NCBI GenBank assembly: GCA_052143655.1
Contig: JBKQSL010000216.1
Span: 1 to 16,280, forward strand
DNA: 16,280 nt
Reading direction: 5' to 3'
Origin: CAVSUR01 sp052143655
GTDB lineage: Bacteria; Actinomycetota; Actinomycetes; Streptosporangiales; Streptosporangiaceae
The notes under the pieces were generated by a model. That model was not told the DNA's origin, made no database searches, and saw only the letters and a program-made list of their open reading frames with translations. Every line of letters starts with the position of its first letter. The stretch's first letter is position 1. Below are positions 6,368 to 13,946 of this stretch, one piece after another. The position numbers and the translations under genes are program-made.

Positions 6368-7656
6368 CCGCGGTCCAGGAGGTCCCGGCCAGCGCCGGAG
6401 CCATCTGGGTCGGCCTGCTGGACCTGGACGCCTGCGGCCCGGCCGTCTCGATCAGCGGCCCGCTGCGCGGGCACGACCAGGCCCGGCTGCTGGTCCGGTG
6501 GCACGGGGCGCCGCTCGGCTACGTCACCGTGCCCGCGCAGCCGCGGGAGTCGCTGGCGGGGCGGGCCGCCAGCGCGGCCCGGGCTGCGCTGGCCGGGCCG
6601 CTGCGCCAGCACGAGGCCTGGGACCGCGAGGCCGCGGCCGGCCCGGCCGGGTGGACCGCCCGGATCGCCTGCCCGCAGCGGCAGCCGGACACCGGGCCCG
6701 GCGTGAGCATCGTCGTCTGCAGCCGGAACCGCGCCGCCGGCCTGCGCGAGTGCGTCCGTACCCTGCAGCAGGCCCGGTACGAGCCGCTGGAGATCCTGGT
6801 GGTGGACAACGCCCCGTCCGACGACCAGACCCGGCAGGCCGTCGCCGAGCTGGCGGCCGCGGACCCGCGAGTGCACTACACCTGCGAGCCCGCGCCCGGC
6901 CTGTCCCGGGCCCGCAACCACGGGCTGGCCAGGGCCCGGCACGAGATCATCGCGTTCACCGACGACGACGTGCTGGCCGACCCGGGCTGGCCGGCCGCGG
7001 TCGCGGCCGGCTTCGCGGCCGACCCGCAGACTGTCTGCGTCACCGGGCTGGTGCCGTCCGGATCGCTGGACACCCGGGCGGAGCGCTACTTCGACTCCCG
7101 CTACTCGTGGGGCGACTCGTTCAGGCCGCGCCAGTACGACCTGCGGGCGCACCGTGACGACTCCCGGCTGTACCCGTTCAGCGCGGGGGTCTTCGGCACC
7201 GGGGCGAACTTCGCCGTGCGCCGGCCCGCGGTGGCCGAGGTCGGCGAGTTCGACCCGCTGCTCGGGGCCGGCAGCCCTGGCCGGGGCGGTGAGGACCTGG
7301 ACATGTTCGTCCGGCTGATCCTCAGCGGCGGCCGCCTGGCCTACCTGCCGGGCGCCCTGGTCTGGCACCGGCACCGGGCCGAGACCGGGGCGCTGTCCGA
7401 GCAGATCTACGCCTACGGCTTCGGCCTCGGCGCCTACCTGGCCAAGCACCTGATGGACCGGACGCTGCCGGTCTCGCTGCTGGCGTACGGCGCGGCCAAG
7501 AGCGCCAGCGTGCTGGCCCGGATGCGGCAGGCCAGCCAGCGCAGCGAGCTGGCGGGCGAGGGCAGCCGGATGGCAGTGCGCGAGGTCAGCGCGATCCTGG
7601 CCGGCGCGCTGCGCTACTGGCGGGCCCGCCGCGAGGACCGGCACGCGGGCCGGTGA
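6364..7656 (+). CDS. family-2 glycosyltransferase with an extra N-terminal domain
   Basis: A 430-residue protein. Residues 1-105 form a separate region of unknown role (AIWVGLLDLDACGPAVSI, then a short beta-rich stretch and an Ala-rich helix). The GT-A domain begins at GVSIVVCSRNRAAGL (113-127), with the nucleotide-binding ILVVDNAPSDDQT (144-156), the PGLSRARNHGL motif (178-188), metal-binding TDDDV (199-203), the acceptor-side GGEDLDMFVR (308-317), where Glu310/Asp311 include the likely catalytic base, and WHRHR (334-338). Such enzymes act at the cytoplasmic face on lipid-linked acceptors. Start GTG 6364 sits in a GTGA overlap with the preceding gene; its own stop overlaps the next GTG in the same way. 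The frame is open far upstream, but only this start fits the coupling. Confidence 0.9.
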   Translation: MTAVQEVPASAGAIWVGLLDLDACGPAVSISGPLRGHDQARLLVRWHGAPLGYVTVPAQPRESLAGRAASAARAALAGPLRQHEAWDREAAAGPAGWTARIACPQRQPDTGPGVSIVVCSRNRAAGLRECVRTLQQARYEPLEILVVDNAPSDDQTRQAVAELAAADPRVHYTCEPAPGLSRARNHGLARARHEIIAFTDDDVLADPGWPAAVAAGFAADPQTVCVTGLVPSGSLDTRAERYFDSRYSWGDSFRPRQYDLRAHRDDSRLYPFSAGVFGTGANFAVRRPAVAEVGEFDPLLGAGSPGRGGEDLDMFVRLILSGGRLAYLPGALVWHRHRAETGALSEQIYAYGFGLGAYLAKHLMDRTLPVSLLAYGAAKSASVLARMRQASQRSELAGEGSRMAVREVSAILAGALRYWRARREDRHAGR

Positions 7657-9512
7657 GACGGCACCCCCCGGCCGGGCCCGCGGGCGCGGCCCTGGACCAG
7701 CAGACCGGACCTGGCCGGGCGGCCGCCGGGCCAGGGCAGGCCGGCGGGCCGGCGGGCGCCCGGGACCGGCTGCGGCGGCTGGCCGGCCGGCTGCGGCCGG
7801 CTGACGCGCTGCTGCCGGCCAGCGTGGCGCTGTGGGCCGTCGGCGTCAGCCAGATCAACACCGCGGCGCTCGGCCAGTGGGGACTGCCGGCGATCGCGCC
7901 GGTGACGTTCTGGGCCGGGACCGGCCTGCTGGTGATCTCCGCCGGGCTGCAGCTCGCCCGGACCGCCCCGTCCGCAGCGCGGCTGGGCGCGCACGCCGTC
8001 GCGCTGGTGGTGATGCTGTACGGCACCGCGCCGCTGGTGTACTCGCAGGGCCGCTACGCCTGGCTGTACAAGACCGTCGGGGTGGTCCAGTACATCTCGG
8101 TGCACGGCCGGCTGGACCGGCACATCGACATCTACCAGAACTGGCCCGGGTTCTTCGCGCTCGCCTCCTGGCTCGGCAAGGTCGCCGGGATCGCCAGCCC
8201 GCTCAGCTACGCAAAGTGGGCGCAGCTGGTGTTCGAGCTGGCGGCGCTGCCGCTGCTGCGGCTGATCTACCAGGCGCTGCGGCTGAGCACCCGGCAGCAG
8301 TGGATCGCGCTGCTGCTCTACCCGGCGGCCAACTGGATCGCCCAGGACTACTTCTCCCCGCAGGCGCTCGGCACGCTGCTCAGCCTGGCGATCATCGCCG
8401 TGGCGCTGCGCTGGCTGGGCGGGCCGAGGGCACCTGCGCCGCCGGCCGGCCGGCGGCTGCCGTTCATCGTGCTCGTGATCGGCCTGTACTGGGTGCTGAC
8501 CACCGCGCACGAGCTGTCCCCCTACATCCTGGCGGTCCAGCTCTGCGTGCTGGCCGCGGCGTCCTGGCTGAAGCCGCGCTGGCTGCCGCTGGTCCTGACG
8601 GCCATCGCGGTCGGCTACCTGCTGCCCCGGATGGGCTACGTCAGCGCGCACTACGGGCTGCTGAACTCGTTCGGCTCGTTCTTCAGCAACGTCGCGCCGC
8701 CGTCGTTCCGTGGCGGCGCGGTGCCGTTCAGCGAGACGATGATCCGGCACGCGGCGCGGTACCTGTCGCTGGCGGTGTGGCTGCTCGCCGTCGCTGGGGC
8801 CTGGCTGCGCCGACGGGCCGGCCAGCCCTGGCTGGCGCTGCTGCTGCTGACGTTCTCGCCGGTGCTGGTGCTGGCCGGCCAGGCCTACGGGGATGAGGGC
8901 ATCCTGCGGGTGTACCTGTTCTCGCTGCCGTGGGCGGCGGCCCTGGCCGCCGCGGCGCTGGATCCGCAGCGGCGCGGCGAGCAGGCCGACGGCCGGCGCT
9001 GGCGGCGGCTTCCCGGCGCGCTGCTCGCGCCGGCCGGCCTGACCTGCGCGCTGGTGCTGTTCTTCCCGGCGTTCTTCGGCGACGACAGCTCGAACGTGAT
9101 GAGCACGGCGGAGGTCGCCGCGGTCACCGGGTTCCTGCGCACGGCCCGGCCCGGGCCGGTCTACAGCGCGGTGGCCAACGCGCCGCTGTCGGACACCTAC
9201 CGCTACAGCCTGTTCCCGCTGCCGACGATCTTCGGTGCCGGCGGGGTCGCGGCTGCCCGGCCGCTCGCGCCCGACATCGCCGGGATCATCGCCCGCCACG
9301 CCTGGGCCAGCACCGACGGCCGCGGGCCAGCGTACGTGCTGGACACGCCCAGCATGGTCAGTTACAGCCGGGCGCTCGGCATCGAGCCGCCCGCCAGCAT
9401 CGCCCGCATGATCGCCGCGCTGGCCCGGTCACCCGACTGGAAGCTGGTGACCCGCCAGGGCAGCACGGTGATCTTCCAGCTGCGGGCCGGTTCGCAGGGA
9501 GGCAGCGGATGA
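7653..9512 (+). CDS. large polytopic membrane protein, GT-C/Wzy-like candidate polymerase or transferase
   Basis: A 619-residue protein with a hydrophilic N-terminal tail of about 50 residues, then roughly 12 hydrophobic segments to about residue 475 and a soluble C-terminal domain (about 485-615), probably extracytoplasmic. Distinctive motifs are RLDRHIDIYQNWPGFFA (153-169), QDYFSPQALG (231-240), TTAHELSPY (283-291) and YGDEGILRVYLFSLPWA (412-428). I know similar motifs from uncharacterised membrane proteins in actinobacterial polysaccharide loci. The topology with conserved loop His/Asp/Glu residues suits a GT-C transferase using a polyprenyl-phosphate sugar, or a Wzy-type polymerase. No Wzy signature is decisive, so the reaction is inferred. 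GTG 7653 overlaps the upstream stop (GTGA), and the stop overlaps the next ATG (ATGA). Confidence 0.8.
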   Translation: MRRHPPAGPAGAALDQQTGPGRAAAGPGQAGGPAGARDRLRRLAGRLRPADALLPASVALWAVGVSQINTAALGQWGLPAIAPVTFWAGTGLLVISAGLQLARTAPSAARLGAHAVALVVMLYGTAPLVYSQGRYAWLYKTVGVVQYISVHGRLDRHIDIYQNWPGFFALASWLGKVAGIASPLSYAKWAQLVFELAALPLLRLIYQALRLSTRQQWIALLLYPAANWIAQDYFSPQALGTLLSLAIIAVALRWLGGPRAPAPPAGRRLPFIVLVIGLYWVLTTAHELSPYILAVQLCVLAAASWLKPRWLPLVLTAIAVGYLLPRMGYVSAHYGLLNSFGSFFSNVAPPSFRGGAVPFSETMIRHAARYLSLAVWLLAVAGAWLRRRAGQPWLALLLLTFSPVLVLAGQAYGDEGILRVYLFSLPWAAALAAAALDPQRRGEQADGRRWRRLPGALLAPAGLTCALVLFFPAFFGDDSSNVMSTAEVAAVTGFLRTARPGPVYSAVANAPLSDTYRYSLFPLPTIFGAGGVAAARPLAPDIAGIIARHAWASTDGRGPAYVLDTPSMVSYSRALGIEPPASIARMIAALARSPDWKLVTRQGSTVIFQLRAGSQGGSG

Positions 9513-10594
9513 GCAGTACGGGACAGCCGGGCGCGCCGCGGGTCACCGTGGTCACGCCGGCCTACAACGTCGCCCGGTACATCGGCGAGGCCGTCGACTC
9601 GGTGCTGGCCCAGACCTTCACCGACTTCGAGTACCTGATCGTCGACGACGGGTCCACCGACGACACGATGGCGGTCGTGGCGGCCCGCGCGGGCGACAGC
9701 CGGATGCGGGTGGTCGCCGGCCAGCACCGCGGCCTCAGCGCGGCGCGCAACGTGGGCATCCGCGAGGCCCGCGGCCGCTACATCGCCTACCTCGACGGCG
9801 ACGACCGATGGAACCGGCGGTTCCTCGAGTACCAGGCCGGGCTGATCGAGTCACTGCCGCCGCAGGTGGGCGGGGTGTTCTGCCGGTCGCGGATGATCCT
9901 GGAGAACGGCACCCCGGTGTTCGTGCAGTGGCAGCGGCCGGGCCGGTACGACTTCGATGACCTGCTGGCGGCCGGCAACCCGATGCGCAACGGCAGCTCG
10001 CTGCTGATCCGCAGGTCCTGCTTCGCCGACGCCGGCGGCTTCGATGAGTCGCTGTCGCACGTCGAGGACCTGGAGATGTGGCTGCGGATCGCAGCGGAGT
10101 CGAAGACGCCGGTGTGGTGGGCGAGCTCGCGCGTGCTGACCGACCTGCGGCTGCGGCCGGGGTCGCTGACCCGGGACCGGGGCAAGAGCGAGGCCGCGCT
10201 GGACGCGCTGCTGGCCGCGCAGGTGCCGCGGATGCGGCGGCTGCCGGGCGGGCTGGCCTACGTGCGGCCGGCCGTGGCCGCCTACAAGTACGGCGGCGAC
10301 CCGGAGCTGGCCGGCCGCTGGGCGGATGCCGCCCGCACCGCCGGGCTGGGCCGCCTGGCCCGCAGCGCGTCCGGGCTGCGGCTGCTGCTGTGGAGCTCGC
10401 TGCCGCCGGACGGACGCGCCGCGCTGCGCGCGGCACAGCGGCGCGGCCGGGAGGCGGTCAAGGCGGCCGAGCAGCGGCTGCGGCCGCCTGCCGCACAGGC
10501 CGCGCCGCCGGGCGGCCCGGCCGATGACGCTCAGCCCTGCCCGCCGCCGCGCAGAAACCGGGCGCGGGCCAGCTCGGCCCGGCCGGACAGGTAG
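9509..10594 (+). CDS. family-2 glycosyltransferase (WcaA/ExoO-like GT-A enzyme)
   Basis: A 361-residue glycosyltransferase. The GT-A core opens with RVTVVTPAYNVARYIGEAVD (11-30), followed by LIVDDGSTDDT (43-53), GLSAARNVGI (75-84), the metal-binding YLDGDDRW (94-101), and the acceptor/base segment HVEDLEMWLRIA (184-195). Residues after about 310 are an Arg/Ala/Pro-rich tail without recognisable structure. ATG 9509 overlaps the previous stop (ATGA) and has GGGAGG upstream. It is the last gene of the coupled run 5987-10594 and ends antisense inside the gene that follows. Likely role: addition of one sugar of the repeat unit; donor and linkage cannot be told. Confidence 0.92.
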   Translation: MSSTGQPGAPRVTVVTPAYNVARYIGEAVDSVLAQTFTDFEYLIVDDGSTDDTMAVVAARAGDSRMRVVAGQHRGLSAARNVGIREARGRYIAYLDGDDRWNRRFLEYQAGLIESLPPQVGGVFCRSRMILENGTPVFVQWQRPGRYDFDDLLAAGNPMRNGSSLLIRRSCFADAGGFDESLSHVEDLEMWLRIAAESKTPVWWASSRVLTDLRLRPGSLTRDRGKSEAALDALLAAQVPRMRRLPGGLAYVRPAVAAYKYGGDPELAGRWADAARTAGLGRLARSASGLRLLLWSSLPPDGRAALRAAQRRGREAVKAAEQRLRPPAAQAAPPGGPADDAQPCPPPRRNRARASSARPDR

Positions 10595-11670
10595 CCGGCC
10601 GAGGTCGTGGCCAGGCCGGCCAGCGCGGCCGCGGCCCGCTGGCCCGCCGCGCCGTCGCCGCGGATCAGGGCGGCCAGGTCCCGGCCCACCGACAGCGGGA
10701 TGACCAGGGCCGCCTGGCGCCATTCGGCGTTCAGCCCGGCTGCCGGGCCGGCCCGCTCGACCACGAGGGCCTTCGACCGGCCCTCGTGCCAGCAGCGGCG
10801 CAGGAAGTAGCGCAGCCGGGCCCGCTCGGGCGCGACGTGATGGTCGACAGCGGCGCCGGGCGCGTACCAGACGACCGAGCCGGGCCGGGCCGCGGTCATC
10901 CGGATCGACAGCTCGGTTTCCTCGCACCCGGTGGGATTGGTGCCGACCCGGCCGACCGCCGAGTCGAAGCCGCCGGCTGCCAGCGCGGGCCCGGTGCGCA
11001 TGCTCATGTTCGCGCCGATCGGGTTGCGGACCGGCCCGGGCCGGTCCGGCAGGCCGGTGTAGCTGCAGCCCACCACCCAGTCGAACGCCGGGGGCATCCA
11101 GGCCGGCCGCTGGCCCGGCCAGCGCGGGTACACCGCGCCGCCGGTGGCCACCACCCCGTCCTGGTCGTAGGCGGCCACCAGGGCGGCGAGCCAGCCCGGC
11201 CGGGCCTGCGCGTCGTCGTCCAGGAACGCCGCCACCGGCTCGGTGGCGGCGCGCAGGCCCGCGTTGCGGGCGCCGGACAGCCCCTTCGGGCCGTCGGAGT
11301 CCAGCACCGTCAGGCCGGCCAGCTCGCGCCGGGCCCGGGCCGCGAGCGCGGCGCTGTGGTCGATCACCAGCAGCAGCTGCGCCGCCGCCGGGCGCTGGCC
11401 GGCGGCCGACTCGACAGCGGCGCGCAGCTGATCCCACCGCCGCTCGGTGTACGCGCAGATGATCACGGTCACCGGCAGGACACCCCCGGCTGGGCCGGCC
11501 GCCCGGCCAGCGGCCGGGCGGCCGGATGACCGCCGGCGCACTGCGGGGGCCTTGGCACGGGCTGCCCGGGTTGCGCCGGCCGCCCTGCGATCCGGCGCAG
11601 GCCGGCCTGCCGTGCCGGGACTGGCCGGCTTCTGCCCGCGTCCGGGCTCGCCCCTGGTGCCAGCGCCCAT
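10531..11670 (-). CDS. family-2 glycosyltransferase (actinobacterial EPS type)
   Basis: A 379-residue protein. The catalytic domain starts with LPVTVIICAYTERRWDQL (65-82), the opening typical of many actinobacterial GT2 enzymes in exopolysaccharide loci. It continues with LLLVIDHS (99-106), PKGLSGARNAGL (128-139), metal-binding FLDDDAQARPGWL (149-161), an acceptor-binding segment NPIGANMSMR (216-225), GCEETELSIR (248-257) carrying the likely base, and DHHV (276-279). The first 60 residues are Ala/Arg/Gly/Pro-rich and look unstructured. ATG 11670 has a strong GGGGGAC site, but GTG 11472 (at VTVIIC) is also preceded by a GGGGGTG stretch and would give a normal-looking shorter enzyme. The gene is convergent with the GT2 before it. 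Confidence 0.88.
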   Translation of the reverse strand: MGAGTRGEPGRGQKPASPGTAGRPAPDRRAAGATRAARAKAPAVRRRSSGRPAAGRAAGPAGGVLPVTVIICAYTERRWDQLRAAVESAAGQRPAAAQLLLVIDHSAALAARARRELAGLTVLDSDGPKGLSGARNAGLRAATEPVAAFLDDDAQARPGWLAALVAAYDQDGVVATGGAVYPRWPGQRPAWMPPAFDWVVGCSYTGLPDRPGPVRNPIGANMSMRTGPALAAGGFDSAVGRVGTNPTGCEETELSIRMTAARPGSVVWYAPGAAVDHHVAPERARLRYFLRRCWHEGRSKALVVERAGPAAGLNAEWRQAALVIPLSVGRDLAALIRGDGAAGQRAAAALAGLATTSAGYLSGRAELARARFLRGGGQG

Positions 11671-11849
11671 GTGTCCCCCCGCGCCGGTGCCGCTGTCCGC
11701 TGGGGGCTGAGGCGTCCGGCGGCTGGCCAGCTAGTTACAGACAGTCATTCATGGTGACTATCTGCATTTATGCGCGAGAGCAGGAGGCGCGAAACCGCCG
11801 GCCGGGGGCCATCACGGACCGGCGCTCAATTTTCTGCTGATATCTGCCG
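11671..11849 (-). promoter_or_regulatory. intergenic region with probable promoter of the minus-strand GT2 gene
   Basis: This 179-bp gap is A/T-richer than its surroundings around 11730-11780. GTTAC (11734-11738) and GTGAC (11754-11758) occur 64-88 bp upstream of the GT2 ATG and resemble the GTnAC half-sites used by several actinobacterial OmpR-type regulators (GlnR, MtrA, AfsQ1), but such short words are weak evidence. No clear terminator is visible for the upstream regulator gene. Confidence 0.25.
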
Positions 11850-13865
11850 TTAGCCGCGTTCCGCTGGCTCAGCGGCCCGCAGTGCCGGCATCGACAGCGT
11901 GGGCGCATCCGGCGCGGCGGGACCGCCGGCCGCGGCGTCGGCGGGCAGGGTGAACCAGACCACCTTGCCCGGGTCCGACAGCCGGGCGCCCCAGTCCGCC
12001 GCGAGCGCGTCGACGATCAGCAGGCCGCGGCCGCCCTCGTCGGCCTGGCCGGGCACCAGCCGCTGCGGCAGCCGCGGGTCGTCGTCGCTGATCTCGATCA
12101 CAATCTCCCGGCCCAGGTGGTGCAGCCGCAGGCCGACCGGCCCGCGGGCGTGCCGGACCGCATTGGTGAGCACCTCGGAGACCAGCAGGCACGCGGTCGC
12201 CGCCAGGCCCGGCTGGCCCCACGAGGCCACCGCGGCGCGGACGAACTGGCGGCCGGCCGCCACCTGCTCGGGCTCCGGCGCCAGCGTGATGGCGACGCTG
12301 GCCAGCGGTGCCGGAGCAACCCGGACCAGCAGCAGCGTGACGTCGTCGGTGGCCCGGCTCGTACCGGGCACCAGCGCGGTCACCAGCGCCCCGGCGGCCT
12401 GGCCGAGATCGGCGGCCGGCGTCAGCACCCGGCCGGCCTGCACGGCGAGCGCGTCGATCTTGTCGTCTAGATCACCGTCCCGGCAATCGACCAGCCCGTC
12501 GGTGTAGAGCACCAGCACGCTGCCGTGCGGCACCGTCACGGTCGCCTCCTGGTGCGGGACCATGCCGACGCCGAGCGGCACGCTCACCGGGATCGGCAGC
12601 CGCCGCACGCCGCCGTTCGGCTCGACCGCCAGGACCGGCAGGTGGCCCGCCGAGCAGCCGGCGACCTGGCCGTCGGCCGTGTCCAGCACCAGGTAGCAGC
12701 AGGTGATCAGCTGGTCGGGCAGGTCCCGGACACTTGCGTCCAGGGCGCACATGAGCTGCTGGGGGGCCATCCCGGTGCGGGCCAGGGCGCCCGCCGCCGA
12801 GCGCAGCCGGCCCATCACCGTCGCCGCCTCCAGGCCGCGGCCCGTGCCGTCGGCGATCAGCACGCCCACCCGGCCGGCGCCGAGCGGGATCAGGTCGCAC
12901 CAGTCGCCGCCCACCCCGGCGCCCCCGGTGGCCTGCTGGTACCGGCTGGCCGCCTGGACGCCCGGTACCCGCGGCGGGCTGCCCAGCAGGGCGTGCTGCA
13001 GGGCCAGGGCAATCTGCTGCTCGCGGAGCCGGTTGAGTTCCTGCCGGGCCCGCTTGTGCTCGCTGACGTCCCGGACGATCGCGCAGATGCTCTCGGTGCG
13101 GCCGCAGGGCGCCGGGACTGGCCACACCACGATGTCGACGTCGAGCAGTTCACCGGAGCGGGTCACCCGCAGCGCCTCGTAGTGCTCGATCCGCTCCCCC
13201 GCCCGCAGCCGGGCCAGCAGCGCCTGAAGTTCCGCGGCGTGACCGGGCGGGACGAGCAGCGTCGAGCTGCGCCCGATGATCTCCTCGGCGCGGTAGCCGT
13301 ACATGCGGGCGGCGGCCGCGTTCCAGTAGGTGATCACTCCCTCGGGCGTCGCGGTCATGATCGCGTCCTGGGACGATTCGACGATCATGGCCAGCTCGGT
13401 CATCCGCAGCTGCCCGGCCCGGCGCCCGGTGACCTCGCGGACCGCGGCCGACACCAGCAGGCCATCGGCCGTCTCCAGCGGGCAGAGGCTGATCTCGACC
13501 GGGAACTCGGCGCCGTCCCGGCGCAGCCCGCGCAGCTCCAGCCCGGCGCCCATCGGCCGGGCCCGGTGACTGGCGGCATGCCAGTGGCAGTACTCGGGAT
13601 GGACGCCGCGGAACCTGGCGGGCACCAGCTTCTCCACCGGGCAGCCGAGCAGCTCGGCGCGCGGGTAGCCGAACAGTTCCTCGGTCTGGGCGTTGACCAG
13701 CCTGATGGTCCCGGATTCGTCGACGATCACCATGGCGTCGGTCGCCGCTTCCAGCAGGGCGCGGAGCCGGCTCTCGGCCTCCGGGCCGTCGAGCGGCCCG
13801 CCAGCCCTGCCGACGAGTACGGAGACAGCAGGACGCGATGCGCCGCTGATGGTTATGCCCCCCAC
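11850..13865 (-). CDS. PAS-PAS-SpoIIE phosphatase-HATPase regulator (RsbU/RsbW-type fusion)
   Basis: A 671-residue cytoplasmic signalling protein. PAS 1 lies at about 32-149 (MVIVDESGTIRLVNAQTEELFGYP) and PAS 2 at about 156-272 (WNAAAARMYGY), followed by a short helical linker. The PP2C/SpoIIE domain is at about 300-515, with metal-site motifs GGDWCD (319-324), ADGTGRG (338-344), YTDGLVD (454-460) and DDVTLLLVR (507-515). The HATPase_c_2 domain is at about 525-640, with EVLTNAVRHA (564-573), SDDD (593-596) and GGRGLLIV (611-618). Such proteins dephosphorylate an anti-sigma-factor antagonist and may bind a partner through the kinase-like domain. GTG 13865 has a near-perfect GGGGAGGA site upstream. 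The frame is open to GTG 13940, but that extension uses CTA and TTA codons and lacks a ribosome-binding site. Cys replaces the usual Tyr in GDWYD. The signal and target are unknown. Confidence 0.9.
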   Translation of the reverse strand: MGGITISGASRPAVSVLVGRAGGPLDGPEAESRLRALLEAATDAMVIVDESGTIRLVNAQTEELFGYPRAELLGCPVEKLVPARFRGVHPEYCHWHAASHRARPMGAGLELRGLRRDGAEFPVEISLCPLETADGLLVSAAVREVTGRRAGQLRMTELAMIVESSQDAIMTATPEGVITYWNAAAARMYGYRAEEIIGRSSTLLVPPGHAAELQALLARLRAGERIEHYEALRVTRSGELLDVDIVVWPVPAPCGRTESICAIVRDVSEHKRARQELNRLREQQIALALQHALLGSPPRVPGVQAASRYQQATGGAGVGGDWCDLIPLGAGRVGVLIADGTGRGLEAATVMGRLRSAAGALARTGMAPQQLMCALDASVRDLPDQLITCCYLVLDTADGQVAGCSAGHLPVLAVEPNGGVRRLPIPVSVPLGVGMVPHQEATVTVPHGSVLVLYTDGLVDCRDGDLDDKIDALAVQAGRVLTPAADLGQAAGALVTALVPGTSRATDDVTLLLVRVAPAPLASVAITLAPEPEQVAAGRQFVRAAVASWGQPGLAATACLLVSEVLTNAVRHARGPVGLRLHHLGREIVIEISDDDPRLPQRLVPGQADEGGRGLLIVDALAADWGARLSDPGKVVWFTLPADAAAGGPAAPDAPTLSMPALRAAEPAERG

Positions 13866-13946
13866 GGCCTGTGTTCCTCCCCGGCCGAAGAAGGTCCGTG
13901 CGACTTCGGCTACCCCCCATTCATCTAACCATAGGTACACGGATGA

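Noticed and set aside
5764..7644. 626-codon minus-strand open frame opposite the GT2 gene
   Set aside because: Long antisense frames are expected with G/C third positions. No domain is visible, and the opposite strand encodes a clear GT2.
7614..9299. 561-codon minus-strand open frame opposite the large membrane protein
   Set aside because: Composition is Gln/Arg/Gly/His-rich with no fold-like pattern; the plus strand is translationally coupled at both ends.
12525..13928. 467-codon plus-strand frame opposite the PAS/SpoIIE gene
   Set aside because: It is a shadow of a gene with several intact conserved domains.
13866..13940. longer N-terminus of the PAS/SpoIIE protein from GTG 13940
   Set aside because: The extra 25 codons include CTA and TTA and there is no ribosome-binding site, whereas GTG 13865 has a strong one.
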